A stretch of 64,000 nucleotides of DNA, taken from Thalassotalea_B piscium_A (GTDB taxonomy: Bacteria > Pseudomonadota > Gammaproteobacteria > Enterobacterales > Alteromonadaceae). Positions within the stretch are counted from its first letter, which is position 1, and each line of letters starts with the position of its first letter. The notes beneath the pieces were generated by a model, which searched no databases, was not told the origin of the DNA, and saw only the letters and a program-made list of their open reading frames with translations. Positions 9,020 through 18,757 of this stretch are shown here, piece by piece. The DNA lies in the NCBI GenBank assembly GCA_049347715.1, contig CP186339.1:2914001-2978000 (forward strand), given 5' to 3'. Position numbers and translations under genes: made by a program.

Positions 9020-11212
9020 ATGGAAATCAAAGTAAATTATCTCGATAACCTTAAACTTGAAGCTAAGTTTGATGATTTTACGGTTATCGCCGATCAACCA
9101 ATTCGCTATAAAGGTGATGGTTCAGCGCCAGGTCCTTTTGACTATTTTTTAGCGTCATCTGCATTGTGTGCTGCCTACTTCGTTAAAGTGTATTGTAATT
9201 CTAGAGAAATCCCGACAGAGGGTATTAGGCTTTCACAAAATAATATTGTTGATCCTGAAAATCGTTACAACCAAACATTTCAAATTCAAGTTGAACTCCC
9301 TGAAAGTATTTCAGAAAAAGACCGTTTAGGCATTATTCGCTCTATTGATCGTTGCACCGTTAAAAAAGTCGTACAAACAGGGCCTGAATTTAAAGTAGAC
9401 ATTGTTGATAGTCTTGATAATGATGCACAAGCTATGCTGATGGCTACCCCTGATGATTCAGTTAATACCTTTATTTTAGGTAAAGATCTCCCTCTTGAGC
9501 AAACCATTGCCAATATGACCCAATTATTGGCTGATCTAGGGATGAAGATTGAGATTTCCTCTTGGCGTAATATAGTACCGAACGTATGGTCATTACATAT
9601 TAGGGATGCCGCATCACCAATGTGCTTTACCAATGGTAAAGGCTCAAGTAAAGAAAGCGCTCTTTGCTCTGCGCTAGGTGAATTTATTGAACGTTTAAAT
9701 TGTAACTTCTTTTATAATGATCAATTTTTAGGTCAAGACATTGCCAATAGTGACTTTGTTCACTACCCCAATGAAAAATGGTTCACACTTGAAGCTGATG
9801 ACGCTCTCCCTTCTGGTATTTTAGATGAGCATTGCCGAGAAATTTATGATGCTGACGGCGAATTACGTGGCTCACATTTAATTGATACAAATTCAGGTAA
9901 CAGTGACCGTGGTATTTGCTCAATTCCTTACGTACGTCACTCTGACGGTGAAACGGTTTACTTCCCTTCAAACCTTATTGAAAATTTATTTCTTAGTAAT
10001 GGTATGAGTGCAGGTAATAACGTTAATGAAGCTAAAGTGCAGTGTTTATCTGAAATTTTCGAACGTGCTGTAAAAAGACAAATAATTGAACAAGAGATAG
10101 TCTTGCCGGATGTACCACAAAACGTTTTAGAGAAATATCCATCTATTTTGGCAGGTATTCAAGGGCTTGAAGAACAAGGTTTTCCCGTTGTAGTAAAAGA
10201 CGCCTCGTTAGGTGGTCAATTTCCTGTTATGTGTGTCACCTTAATGAACCCTAAAACAGGAGGTGTTTTTGCCTCTTTTGGTGCTCATCCAAGTTTTGAA
10301 GTCGCTTTGGAACGTAGCTTAACTGAACTGTTGCAAGGTCGTAGTTTTGAAGGTTTAAACGATGTACCAAAACCAACATTCAATAGCATGGCGGTTTCAG
10401 AACCAGAAAATTTTGTTGAGCACTTTATTGACTCAACCGGAGTTATTTCATGGCGATTTTTTAGTGCTAATCATGATTACTCATTCTGTGAGTGGGATTT
10501 TTCCGGTACTAACGAACAAGAATGTGAACAACTCTTTGGTATTTTAAAAGATTTAGGTAAAGAAGCGTATATTGCTGAGTTTTCCGACTTAGGCTCAGTT
10601 TGCCGTATCCTTGTACCTGATTATTCTGAAGTATACCCGGTTGAAGATCTCATTTGGGATAATACCAACAAAGCACTGCAATACCGTGCTGACATTTTAA
10701 ATATCCATTCGTTAACAGATGATCAGTTAGTGAAATTATTTGATCGTTTAGAAGACAGTCAATTAGATAACTATATAGATATAAGAACACTTATCGGTAT
10801 TGAGTTTGACGAAAATACCGTATGGGGTCAACTTACAATTTTAGAATTAAAAATTCTGATTTGTTTAGCTTTAAGCGCACTTGAAGATGCTCATGAATTA
10901 GTTGGAGAATTTTTACAATACAATGACAATACGGTTGAGCGAGGCTTATTTTATCAAGCCGTTCATGCTGTACTTGAAATAGCCTTGAGTGACGATATGG
11001 AGCTTGAAGACTTTATTGCTAACTTCAACCGAATGTTTGGCAAAACAACTATGGATAATGTTGTAGGCTCAGTAACAGGTGAAATTAAGTTTTATGGTTT
11101 AACTAAAACCAGCCTAGCACTAGAAGGCCTCGACAAGCACCTTAGACTTATTGAAAGTTACAAAAAATTACATAATGCCCGTGCTAAAAAGCACAATAAT
11201 AAGACTAACTGA
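9020..11212 (+). CDS. OsmC domain fused to YcaO domain
   Basis: A 730-residue fusion. Residues about 1-135 are an OsmC-like domain with cysteines in SSALCAAYF and SIDRCTVKK, at the places of the family's redox-active pair. Residues about 150-730 match E. coli YcaO along its length (ISSWRNIVPNVWSLHIRD, CFTNGKGSSKESAL, EFIERLNCNFFY, GNSDRGICSIPY, SNGMSAGNN, SEIFERAVK, SLGGQFPV), including the C-terminal helical repeat region. YcaO domains phosphorylate amide backbones with ATP; E. coli YcaO is linked to ribosomal protein S12 methylthiolation. No RiPP precursor or partner enzyme is adjacent. The gene is monocistronic. Confidence 0.9.
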   Translation: MEIKVNYLDNLKLEAKFDDFTVIADQPIRYKGDGSAPGPFDYFLASSALCAAYFVKVYCNSREIPTEGIRLSQNNIVDPENRYNQTFQIQVELPESISEKDRLGIIRSIDRCTVKKVVQTGPEFKVDIVDSLDNDAQAMLMATPDDSVNTFILGKDLPLEQTIANMTQLLADLGMKIEISSWRNIVPNVWSLHIRDAASPMCFTNGKGSSKESALCSALGEFIERLNCNFFYNDQFLGQDIANSDFVHYPNEKWFTLEADDALPSGILDEHCREIYDADGELRGSHLIDTNSGNSDRGICSIPYVRHSDGETVYFPSNLIENLFLSNGMSAGNNVNEAKVQCLSEIFERAVKRQIIEQEIVLPDVPQNVLEKYPSILAGIQGLEEQGFPVVVKDASLGGQFPVMCVTLMNPKTGGVFASFGAHPSFEVALERSLTELLQGRSFEGLNDVPKPTFNSMAVSEPENFVEHFIDSTGVISWRFFSANHDYSFCEWDFSGTNEQECEQLFGILKDLGKEAYIAEFSDLGSVCRILVPDYSEVYPVEDLIWDNTNKALQYRADILNIHSLTDDQLVKLFDRLEDSQLDNYIDIRTLIGIEFDENTVWGQLTILELKILICLALSALEDAHELVGEFLQYNDNTVERGLFYQAVHAVLEIALSDDMELEDFIANFNRMFGKTTMDNVVGSVTGEIKFYGLTKTSLALEGLDKHLRLIESYKKLHNARAKKHNNKTN

Positions 11213-11271
11213 TTGTTAGAGTACTAGCATCAGATTAAAACTAAGCTGATGTGCTTTTTTACCTTAAATTT

Positions 11272-11304
11272 AGCCAATTTCTTATCGTAGAAATTGGCTT
11301 TTTT
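11272..11304 (+). terminator. Terminator after the OsmC-YcaO gene
   Basis: A 10-bp perfect stem (AGCCAATTTC / GAAATTGGCT) has an eight-base loop and is followed by TTTTT. A weaker bulged hairpin (AGCATCAG / CTGATGTGCT plus T run) lies just before it at about 11225-11260, so the gene may have a tandem terminator. Confidence 0.85.
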
Positions 11305-11661
11305 ATATCAAAGCCTCATCCCCCTTATCGAAATAAAGTCTTTATCTCACTAGACAAATCTACATGAGCCCAAAAAAAACGAAACATGATAATTAGCATC
11401 TCAGATAAGCATGAAAAAAATTAGTTATTTGTCATTGACAAAAATACTATCAAATCCTATTAAAATAATTAATTTTCCCACCATTTAAATACAACACTAA
11501 TCATTACAGTACTAATTAGATATGATCAACTTATGATAAAAAACACAAAAAATCGTCTAAAACAACTAACAAATACAATACCAACCACACAAATAGTTGA
11601 ATTTTTACTCTAAACCTGTCATCATAATCATTAGTAGTCTAATCATTAGAGGTAAACACTT
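11305..11661. other. AT-rich intergenic region, 357 bases
   Basis: There is no convincing ORF. Two direct copies of ATCATTAG, at 11627-11634 and 11642-11649, lie immediately before the ribosome site of the small ORF at 11662. Otherwise I see nothing. Confidence 0.5.
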
Positions 11662-11832
11662 ATGAATAACAAGAAATTATTAAGGACAATATTCCCTGCA
11701 AGGAACAAAATCACTGGCTATGCAAAAAACTCAGTTGGTTTTATCTGCTTTTGGTTAATCATGAGCACTTATGTTTTCTACCCCTTTTATAAACTTTATA
11801 AAGTTAGTACCAATAGGAATATCGGGAATTAA
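11662..11832 (+). CDS. Candidate small membrane protein, 56 residues
   Basis: The ATG is preceded by AGAGG at 11648-11652. The product starts with a basic stretch (NNKKLLRTIFPARNK), continues with one hydrophobic segment (VGFICFWLIMSTYVF) and ends polar and basic. That is the layout of a single-span protein with the N-terminus inside. I recognise no family. It lies alone between the OsmC-YcaO gene and proB on the same strand. It could be a chance ORF in AT-rich DNA; the ribosome site and the charge pattern are its only support. Confidence 0.35.
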   Translation: MNNKKLLRTIFPARNKITGYAKNSVGFICFWLIMSTYVFYPFYKLYKVSTNRNIGN

Positions 11833-12078
11833 AGCCCTGTCCTTCTACAATATGTACTTTGTTTTAAGTTAATTATTTATTACGAAGAACTCATTTAATA
11901 GTATTTTACTATTGTCAGTAGTACTCGATTTACTTTGATCATTAATTTGCCACAAGCAGATTTATTTGTGTTTAACATGTTTATTTATAGGCATTAACGC
12001 AAGCGGACTATTGGTAACTAAATACTCGCTATTAAAAAATAAACACCATTTTTATCAGATCACCCAATAAGAGAAATT

Positions 12079-13182
12079 ATGCATTTAACCAACAATAAGC
12101 GCCTAGTCATTAAAATAGGTAGCGCGTTGATTGCCCCAGGAAATAAAGGCTGTAGCACAAAATTTTTACGTAACATTGCGTATTTCATTCAACGTTGTCG
12201 TCAGCAAGGACAACAAGTCATTTTAGTTTCGTCAGGCTCAGTTGCTGCCGGAAGGCAATGGTTTAATACTGAAAACCCTTCAAAAGCAATGAAAAAAGCA
12301 ATGGCTGCAACTGGGCAAAATGACATGATGGCAATTTGGGCTAAGCTTCTCGACATGCCGTTAGCGCAAATATTATTAACCCATGCCGATCTTTGTAATC
12401 GTGAACGTTATGTCAGCATAAAAGAAACCATTGAAGAATTATTAGCTCATGATGTACTTCCTATTATTAATGAAAATGATACCGTGACTTCTGAAGAGCT
12501 GAAAGTAGGTGATAATGACAATCTAGCTGCAATGGCAGCGGCAGCAATTGATGCTGACATGTTAATTATGTGTACTGATGTTGATGGTTTGTTTGATAAA
12601 AACCCGCATACTCATAATGATGCCAAATTGCTAAAAAAAGTAACCGAAATAACCCCTTCTATTTATAAAATGGCGGGTGGAGCGATAAGTGCAACAGGTA
12701 CTGGTGGTATGCAAACCAAAATAGAGGCTGCCGTTAAGTCTACCAGCCATGGCATTGAAACTTTAATCATCAATGGGTTCAAAGTTGATTCTTTTAATCA
12801 GCTTCTTGCAGGACAAAACCCTGGCACACACTTTTTATCTAATCCTGAGCCAATGAGTCCAGCTATTCATTGGAGAACACACACGGTAAGAGAACGTGGT
12901 GAAGTGATCATCGATGATGAAGAGTACGCCTTTACTGGTGATGAAGACATCTTAACCAGTGATCATATTTTAGCCGTAAATGGTCAGTTTTCACCTGGTG
13001 ACACTATTCTCGTTAAAACTGAAAAAGGGACTAAAATAGCAAAAGCTAGAACTAATTACGGCAGTTGTTTACTCAATTATATTGCACAAGAAAATGAGAG
13101 TAATGATATTAACAAGCAAATAATGTCACAAAATAACTCTATTATTTCTAATGAGAATCTTGCAATATTTGGCAATGTATAA
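12079..13182 (+). CDS. proB: Glutamate 5-kinase
   Basis: Catalyses ATP-dependent phosphorylation of glutamate, the first step of proline synthesis. The 367 residues equal the E. coli length. The amino-acid-kinase domain (residues 1-255) shows KRLVIKIGSALIAP, VSSGSVAAGR, INENDTVTSEE, VGDNDNLAAMAAA, CTDVDGLFDKNP and GTGGMQTKIEAA. A PUA domain (about 275-350) includes GEVIIDDEEY. A polar tail rich in Asn and Ser follows the PUA domain. The usual partner proA is not adjacent. A ribosome site AAGAGA precedes the ATG. The C-terminal PUA domain is typical of proline-sensitive enzymes. Confidence 0.93.
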   Translation: MHLTNNKRLVIKIGSALIAPGNKGCSTKFLRNIAYFIQRCRQQGQQVILVSSGSVAAGRQWFNTENPSKAMKKAMAATGQNDMMAIWAKLLDMPLAQILLTHADLCNRERYVSIKETIEELLAHDVLPIINENDTVTSEELKVGDNDNLAAMAAAAIDADMLIMCTDVDGLFDKNPHTHNDAKLLKKVTEITPSIYKMAGGAISATGTGGMQTKIEAAVKSTSHGIETLIINGFKVDSFNQLLAGQNPGTHFLSNPEPMSPAIHWRTHTVRERGEVIIDDEEYAFTGDEDILTSDHILAVNGQFSPGDTILVKTEKGTKIAKARTNYGSCLLNYIAQENESNDINKQIMSQNNSIISNENLAIFGNV

Positions 13183-13218
13183 CGAAATAGTTTGTGACTT
13201 TTATAAAAACTAACTACA

Positions 13219-13248
13219 GCCTATTCCCCTCATGAGAGTAGGCATTTT
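13219..13248 (+). terminator. Weak terminator-like hairpin after proB
   Basis: GCCTA and TAGGC flank an inner CTCATGAG palindrome and are followed by ATTTTAT. A second hairpin, AGCGAGA/TCTCGCT at 13320-13349, lies nearer the convergent PhoD-like gene and lacks a T run. Confidence 0.4.
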
Positions 13249-13363
13249 ATCTAGAAAAGACTTTTCATTTACGTAGTTTCTAAACTAATTAGCTGTAAAA
13301 CTTGGTTGATAGAAATGATAGCGAGACTCTTTACCTAAAGAATCTCGCTCCTGATGAAATAGG

Positions 13364-15727
13364 TTAACTTAAGATATTATCCCCTTTATTCTCTTTCTGA
13401 TGAATAGTGACAGGCCAACCAGGAAATTGATTGTTATTACCATCGGTAACATCAACTAAGAAACGATAAGCTTCCATGGTATAAGTTAATTTTTCAGAAT
13501 CAAAAGTAATAACACCAAAGCCACTTCCTTTTTCATGTGCTTTCACATAGCGATTACCTGATTTTCCTACAACTGGATTTCCCACAGCATAAACATAAAT
13601 TTTATTACCAAAACTATCTAAGTATTCCCCTGTTTCAGCTAAGCCATGACTAGGACGATTTTGGTGTGGCATAACCACAGAATCAGGCTTCCACCAGCGA
13701 GGCCAGCCTGCGGCAATAGCCGGTGTACAGAATGCCCAGTTACTATCTCGCTGTTTATCTACACCGTATTGCGATAATGAACCTAAATGCGTATCACCAC
13801 AAATATGTAATGCCATTGAATCACGCATAATATCGATAGCTCGATTACGTGCAGATGCTGGCCAACCACTAGAGTCAAAGTCGTACTTTAAAAAGCGATC
13901 AGGTACTGGTTGATGTGTCGATATACCTGCAAATACAGTTTGACTTAACACCGCCTTAAGCTTGTGTCCGCGCCAATCTTGTCCCCACTTTTTAAGAAAG
14001 TCTTCTTGGCGTTTTCCTAATAAATCTAATCCTGGTGGATTGAAAGCTGGATTATAAGAAAGTGGATCTTCATCTTGACCTGTTTCACCAACAGCTACTC
14101 CAATTCGCTCAGGACCACTTTTAAACTGTCTGTCCGCCAATATAGCAAAGCTAACACCACCATATAACATATCTCCGTAATATGAACTAAGGCCATTTGT
14201 GGGTGTATCATCATAAGGATCAGGTTGATGTGCTACGTTTGTGCGATGAATAACATTAAGCACACGTGTTTTTTCTATATATCCTCCCAATACTCCCGCA
14301 GTAGGATCTTTTTCAATATTTTGCATTGCTGCACCGGCTTCTCCCCATAAATTACCTTGCAGAACATCGTGATCATCCGGTAAACAAATTGTGGGTTGAT
14401 AACGCATCACTTCACGGAAAGACCAACCAAATTGATAAAATTTTCGCATATAGTTCAATATAGCCTGATCTTCAGGTGCACGCATATAACCGAAACCACC
14501 ATGGTTTTCATAAATTTGATCACCAGAGAAAAATACGATATCAGGGTTAATTCTCGCTACATTTTTTGCAACGGGTTCATAAGGGAAGGCATAATCATTT
14601 TGGCACGTTAGCGCAGCCATACGAAGTTTTGAGCTAGTTGGATTCGCTTTGATGCTACCTAGCCAAACATCTGGTGTCTCGGTTCCATCCAGATGCTTTT
14701 CGCGATATATCACTCTAAAAGGCGTATCTTGTTTTTCATTCCAATGAGTGATTCTAAATGTTGCGATCCAGCCATCATGATTAATTTTTTCAGTAGCCAG
14801 TGATAACCATTGATTGTCTTTTTGTATCTGAAGCTCAACATCTTGGCTATCTTTTAAACCTATAGGGCCGACATACGCACTGAGTTTCATCACAAAACCT
14901 TCATCAGATCTTGAATCACTTAATGAATACATAGACCAAAGCAGAGGACCAAATATTTGTGATTCATCAACTAAAAATGCTTCACCTTGCATGACCCAAT
15001 TACTGAAACGATAACGACAGCCTAAGTCAGCTTCGGATTGATGTTGATATTCTACTGCTGGAATCGCAAAATTACTCACTAAGGCAATATTGCCTTCAAG
15101 TTCGTCACTCGGTACAAGATGATTAAGAACGGCAAGAATTTTGTCAGTAGCGACTAATTTAGCAGTAAGCTTTAATAATACTGCACCCAATTGAGGCTCA
15201 GCAACTAAGTGTAATAAAACATCCTGTCTATCAATACTATCACTTAAGCTTATATGTTGATTACCTAAAACAAGGTTGTTGTTTATAATCCCCATGTCGT
15301 AACCATTTTGTATAAAACAATTACTTTTCACTTCATTTAATTCACTTTTGGCACCTAAGCGAATACCTGCACCACCATCTTTTGCATGATTTTCTAAGCG
15401 CCGAACAATCACAGAGACTTCAAAGTTTTTTGTAAAATCAGCAAGTTGATGAGTTAACGAATGAATACTACGATTTCCCCCTCGGGATAAGCATTCCGCA
15501 CCACCGTTATTTACTCGCCAATCTTCCATTGGATTAGCCCAAAATTCACCCCCTAACCATACACGGTCATAGGTATTAGCCCAATTATCTTTAACAGGGA
15601 TAATCCCCTTTTTTACGGTAGGTGTAGCTTTTTCATGAGATAAACTTACACAACTGCTAATTCCTGTTACGGCGGCACTTGCAGCAACAAACTTTAAAAC
15701 TGAACGTCGGGAAATATTTTTATCCAT
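13364..15727 (-). CDS. PhoD-like alkaline phosphatase / metallophosphoesterase, Tat-exported
   Basis: A 787-residue secreted phosphodiesterase/phosphomonoesterase-like enzyme. The N-terminus carries a twin-arginine signal (ISRRSVLKF, then a hydrophobic stretch), and the region ends in GISSC, a possible lipobox. Residues about 60-360 look like beta-sandwich and N-terminal PhoD domains. The metallophosphatase half has the metal-binding signatures FFSGDQIYE, LPDDHDVLQG and HICGDTHLGS typical of PhoD-like enzymes, which usually use Ca and Fe. A ribosome site AGGTG lies before the ATG. The role is probably scavenging phosphate from esters; I see no clear Pho box. It is monocistronic and convergent with proB. 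Confidence 0.85.
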   Translation of the reverse strand: MDKNISRRSVLKFVAASAAVTGISSCVSLSHEKATPTVKKGIIPVKDNWANTYDRVWLGGEFWANPMEDWRVNNGGAECLSRGGNRSIHSLTHQLADFTKNFEVSVIVRRLENHAKDGGAGIRLGAKSELNEVKSNCFIQNGYDMGIINNNLVLGNQHISLSDSIDRQDVLLHLVAEPQLGAVLLKLTAKLVATDKILAVLNHLVPSDELEGNIALVSNFAIPAVEYQHQSEADLGCRYRFSNWVMQGEAFLVDESQIFGPLLWSMYSLSDSRSDEGFVMKLSAYVGPIGLKDSQDVELQIQKDNQWLSLATEKINHDGWIATFRITHWNEKQDTPFRVIYREKHLDGTETPDVWLGSIKANPTSSKLRMAALTCQNDYAFPYEPVAKNVARINPDIVFFSGDQIYENHGGFGYMRAPEDQAILNYMRKFYQFGWSFREVMRYQPTICLPDDHDVLQGNLWGEAGAAMQNIEKDPTAGVLGGYIEKTRVLNVIHRTNVAHQPDPYDDTPTNGLSSYYGDMLYGGVSFAILADRQFKSGPERIGVAVGETGQDEDPLSYNPAFNPPGLDLLGKRQEDFLKKWGQDWRGHKLKAVLSQTVFAGISTHQPVPDRFLKYDFDSSGWPASARNRAIDIMRDSMALHICGDTHLGSLSQYGVDKQRDSNWAFCTPAIAAGWPRWWKPDSVVMPHQNRPSHGLAETGEYLDSFGNKIYVYAVGNPVVGKSGNRYVKAHEKGSGFGVITFDSEKLTYTMEAYRFLVDVTDGNNNQFPGWPVTIHQKENKGDNILS

Positions 15728-16113
15728 TTTTACACCTACTATAGATTATCAAGTTAATAACTTAGTTATAACAAAAAAGTGAACACAAAAGAAGTTTTGT
15801 AGACAATCAACAATAAACTAAAAATGTAACAAATTATTAATTAACTCATTTATAAAGAAAATTATATCCGTTTACTTAAGTGATTTATTTTATGGTTTAA
15901 CCAGCATTAGAGCTGTAGCATCTAAAATACTTGATATGAATAATATTTCGTTGAGACAACACCATGAATGGTTATTATCTGGCTTAGCCTAAATAGACGA
16001 CATACTCATGTATGATAATAATACGGCCGTCGTATCATAAAGCCCAAGTATGCTCAGTGGGAATAATAAAAAAGTAAGATTGAGATAAAAATGATATGTA
16101 TATGATGATTAGT
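15728..16113. other. Intergenic region, 386 bases, with a structured patch
   Basis: It holds the promoter side of the PhoD-like gene and the 3' side of the EAL gene. A patch at about 15955-16065 is less AT-rich than its surroundings and carries several small palindromes: CATAC-TCAT-GTATG, and ATACG..CGT.GTAT around CGGCCG. There is no ORF. Its origin is unknown. Confidence 0.4.
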
Positions 16114-17913
16114 TCATCGGCTGGTTTTAATCAATAGCGACTCAAATTCATTTACCGATATTGGCTTTGAAAACCAATAACCTTGAAAATAATGACAGCC
16201 GTTATTTTTTAATTCCAAATATTGTTTTTCAGTTTCCACTCCCTCTGCAATCACATTGTAGTTATATAGTTTAGCGATGGATAAAATAACCAATGACATG
16301 CCTATAAGAGGAGTTGTATTTTCTTGATCTCCACTGACAAAACTTCTATCAATTTTTAAACAGTTAAGCGGGTATTTTTTGAGTTGATTAAATGCGGTGT
16401 AACCAGTGCCAAAATCATCTAGAGACAATTTAAAACCAATACGCCTGAGTGACACTAAGGTTTCTACCGCTTGCAAATCAGTTTCAACTAAACTTGTTTC
16501 AGTAATTTCTAATTCAATATATTTAGGATCTAATTTATGAAGATGGAGTATATTTTGAATACTATTTACAAACTCATTATTATGTAATTGATATGACGAT
16601 ATGTTAATCGAATAAAACTCAATACCTGGTATTCTTAATTTTTCACTATTAGCAATAAGACGAAAAGACTCATTAAGTACCCAAAAGTCGATCGCCTCGA
16701 TTAGCCCGTAATTTTCAGCAATTGGAATAAAGGTATCAGGTCCATATGCCTTAAGTTCTTTTCTATCACACCTAAGTAATAACTCAGCACCAATAATTGT
16801 CTCTTTATTATCCCTGTATATTGGCATTAGCGCCATGTGAAACTCATTATTTTTAATGGCTTGGGCAAGCTCTTTAGCAATATATTTTTGTTCTTTTAAT
16901 TGCTCACCCACCGATTCATCAAATATTTTTATCGTATTTTTACCCAGCAATTTTGCTTGCCTTAAGGTAAGCTCTACATTATCAATAATATTAGCAAACC
17001 CACCTTCTATACGTGCGGTTCTTACTAAAGCAACCGAAGCAGATACTTTAATTCCATGATATTTTACTATCGTTAATTGGCTTACTGCGGATTTTAGGCT
17101 TTCAATTAAGGGTAAAAGATCTTTATCTTCTGGTAAATTTGTTAAACCGATAACAAAAGCATCACCAGAACATCGTGCTATACAGAGTGAATAAGCACAA
17201 TCTACAACCTGGGAATTATCAATGATGCTAGTGATTTTAATAGCCAATTGCTGAATAATTTTATCTCCAATATCAAAGCCCAACGTATCATTGATTATTC
17301 TAAAATTATCGATATCTAGGTTGATAGAAGTGATTGAATCAATCTTTTTATTTTCGTGGCAATCACTCAGCCATTTGTTAAACGCTTGGCGATTTTCAAC
17401 ATCAGTTAATGAATCTTTTTTTGACTCTTTGTTAGCGACATCTTGTTGATGTTTAGAAAAGTAAGCTGAATAAGCTGTAAAAATAATAGTTAATAAGAAA
17501 GAAGTGACTAATTTTAACGTTTCAGGTGGCTCTCCATGTAACATAGTAAGCGCTAACAGAATAAACACCGAGGGTACTGAAATAAATAATGCAATTCGTA
17601 TTGAGACTAAGAAAAAGAGTCCTGCAATCGAAGGAAATGCGTAAAAAATTCCATGTAAGCCAACATAATAACAGCCTAAAGCTAAACAACACCACATGGA
17701 AACAACAATACTAGCTTTACTTCTGCAGCTTATTTGGTTGTCTTTAATATTTAGAAAGTTAAGCGCGAAAACAATGGCAGTAAGCGCAAGCGCGCAGGAT
17801 AAAATATAATTTTCTTTCAGGTAATGAACATAAGCAAACAAAGTAACAGGAATGAAACATAATAAGAGAAAAAGTTTAGAGTGACGATGATGCAATACCA
17901 ATACTTGAGGCAT
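16114..17913 (-). CDS. Membrane EAL-domain protein with degenerate GGDEF (probable c-di-GMP phosphodiesterase)
   Basis: 599 residues. About residues 10-155 form five or six membrane helices. The GGDEF domain (about 165-320) has CSGDAF at about residue 248 in place of GGDEF, so cyclase activity is unlikely. The EAL domain (about 340-595) has ELLLR in place of EALLR, with NISSYQL, EITETSL, LDDFGTGYTAF, KIDRSFV, AEGVETEKQ and QGYWFSKP, so most metal and catalytic residues are kept. It probably hydrolyses c-di-GMP or senses it. A ribosome site AAGGA lies upstream. Monocistronic. Confidence 0.85.
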   Translation of the reverse strand: MPQVLVLHHRHSKLFLLLCFIPVTLFAYVHYLKENYILSCALALTAIVFALNFLNIKDNQISCRSKASIVVSMWCCLALGCYYVGLHGIFYAFPSIAGLFFLVSIRIALFISVPSVFILLALTMLHGEPPETLKLVTSFLLTIIFTAYSAYFSKHQQDVANKESKKDSLTDVENRQAFNKWLSDCHENKKIDSITSINLDIDNFRIINDTLGFDIGDKIIQQLAIKITSIIDNSQVVDCAYSLCIARCSGDAFVIGLTNLPEDKDLLPLIESLKSAVSQLTIVKYHGIKVSASVALVRTARIEGGFANIIDNVELTLRQAKLLGKNTIKIFDESVGEQLKEQKYIAKELAQAIKNNEFHMALMPIYRDNKETIIGAELLLRCDRKELKAYGPDTFIPIAENYGLIEAIDFWVLNESFRLIANSEKLRIPGIEFYSINISSYQLHNNEFVNSIQNILHLHKLDPKYIELEITETSLVETDLQAVETLVSLRRIGFKLSLDDFGTGYTAFNQLKKYPLNCLKIDRSFVSGDQENTTPLIGMSLVILSIAKLYNYNVIAEGVETEKQYLELKNNGCHYFQGYWFSKPISVNEFESLLIKTSR

Positions 17914-18466
17914 CTAAAAAATCCTTTTTGAAAAAGACAACACATACAAATTCAGCATCGAATTATAGGGGTATAGTGATTATTAATGCAAGAGATTTAA
18001 CTATCACTAAATCATTGATAAAAATAAATTAACAAGGTAATAAAAAGCCCTATGATGATATATTTATATTATTTTATTAATTTCTGTCTACCTCTAAAGT
18101 TAAGTTTAAACAATACTAAATAGTTTTAAATCATCTTGAACATATACTTAAAATGAGTATTTACTCTAAACAACTAAAGCTCTTGAATTTAAATCGATTG
18201 CGAACATAATCAGTGATTAAAAATGACATGATAATTCAGAGATAAAATATAACTAATTAAACTCAATTTAAATTAGTGTCACCTAAAATTTAATCTAAAA
18301 AATAGTATTGAATAAACGCTAAGCGCACACAAAAACAACTCTAAATTTATGACAAAATATAACTGCTATAAAATAACACAGAAGCCTATGTTGTGAAAAA
18401 ATGACTCAATCTAACAAACCAGTTAAATTTTACTTATGCCTACAACAATATTTTATTGCTTAATAT
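17914..18466. other. AT-rich intergenic region, 553 bases
   Basis: There is no ORF with a credible start, no clear hairpin terminator and no RNA gene that I recognise. It must hold the promoter of the EAL gene at its left end and the transcript end of the small membrane-protein pair at its right end. Confidence 0.5.
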
Positions 18467-18757
18467 TCACCTACTTTTATTTTTCTTTTTTACCCTTGTG
18501 AACAACTTTGCTAATAAAACCGTTATTAGCATCGGTACTCCAATCAAAATTATCTCTTTCACAAAAGGTAATATATACATTAACACTGATGGCATATTTC
18601 GTTCGGCCCCGTCACCCTCACCATGAGAATAACCTTGTAAATTTATCTGTTCGGCCCAACCAGTTTGATCTAATGTCACTAACAACCAACTTACCACTAC
18701 CGAAATCAATAACACTACAGCTAAACGAGACTTCCAACGATATTGTAAATATTTCAT
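18467..18757 (-). CDS. Small two-helix membrane protein of unknown function
   Basis: 96 residues with two hydrophobic segments, about 12-28 (AVVLLISVVVSWLLVTL) and about 58-88. Between them is a polar, probably periplasmic loop with a His (YSHGEGDGAE). The C-terminus is very basic (KLFTRVKKKNKSR). The ATG has GGAGG seven bases upstream and overlaps the stop of the preceding gene by four bases (ATGA), so the two are translationally coupled and probably work together. I recognise no family. Confidence 0.65.
   Translation of the reverse strand: MKYLQYRWKSRLAVVLLISVVVSWLLVTLDQTGWAEQINLQGYSHGEGDGAERNMPSVLMYILPFVKEIILIGVPMLITVLLAKLFTRVKKKNKSR

Noticed and set aside
9020..11212. RiPP biosynthesis locus around the YcaO domain
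   Set aside because: No precursor peptide, dehydrogenase, cyclodehydratase partner or transporter is adjacent. The protein matches the stand-alone E. coli YcaO type.
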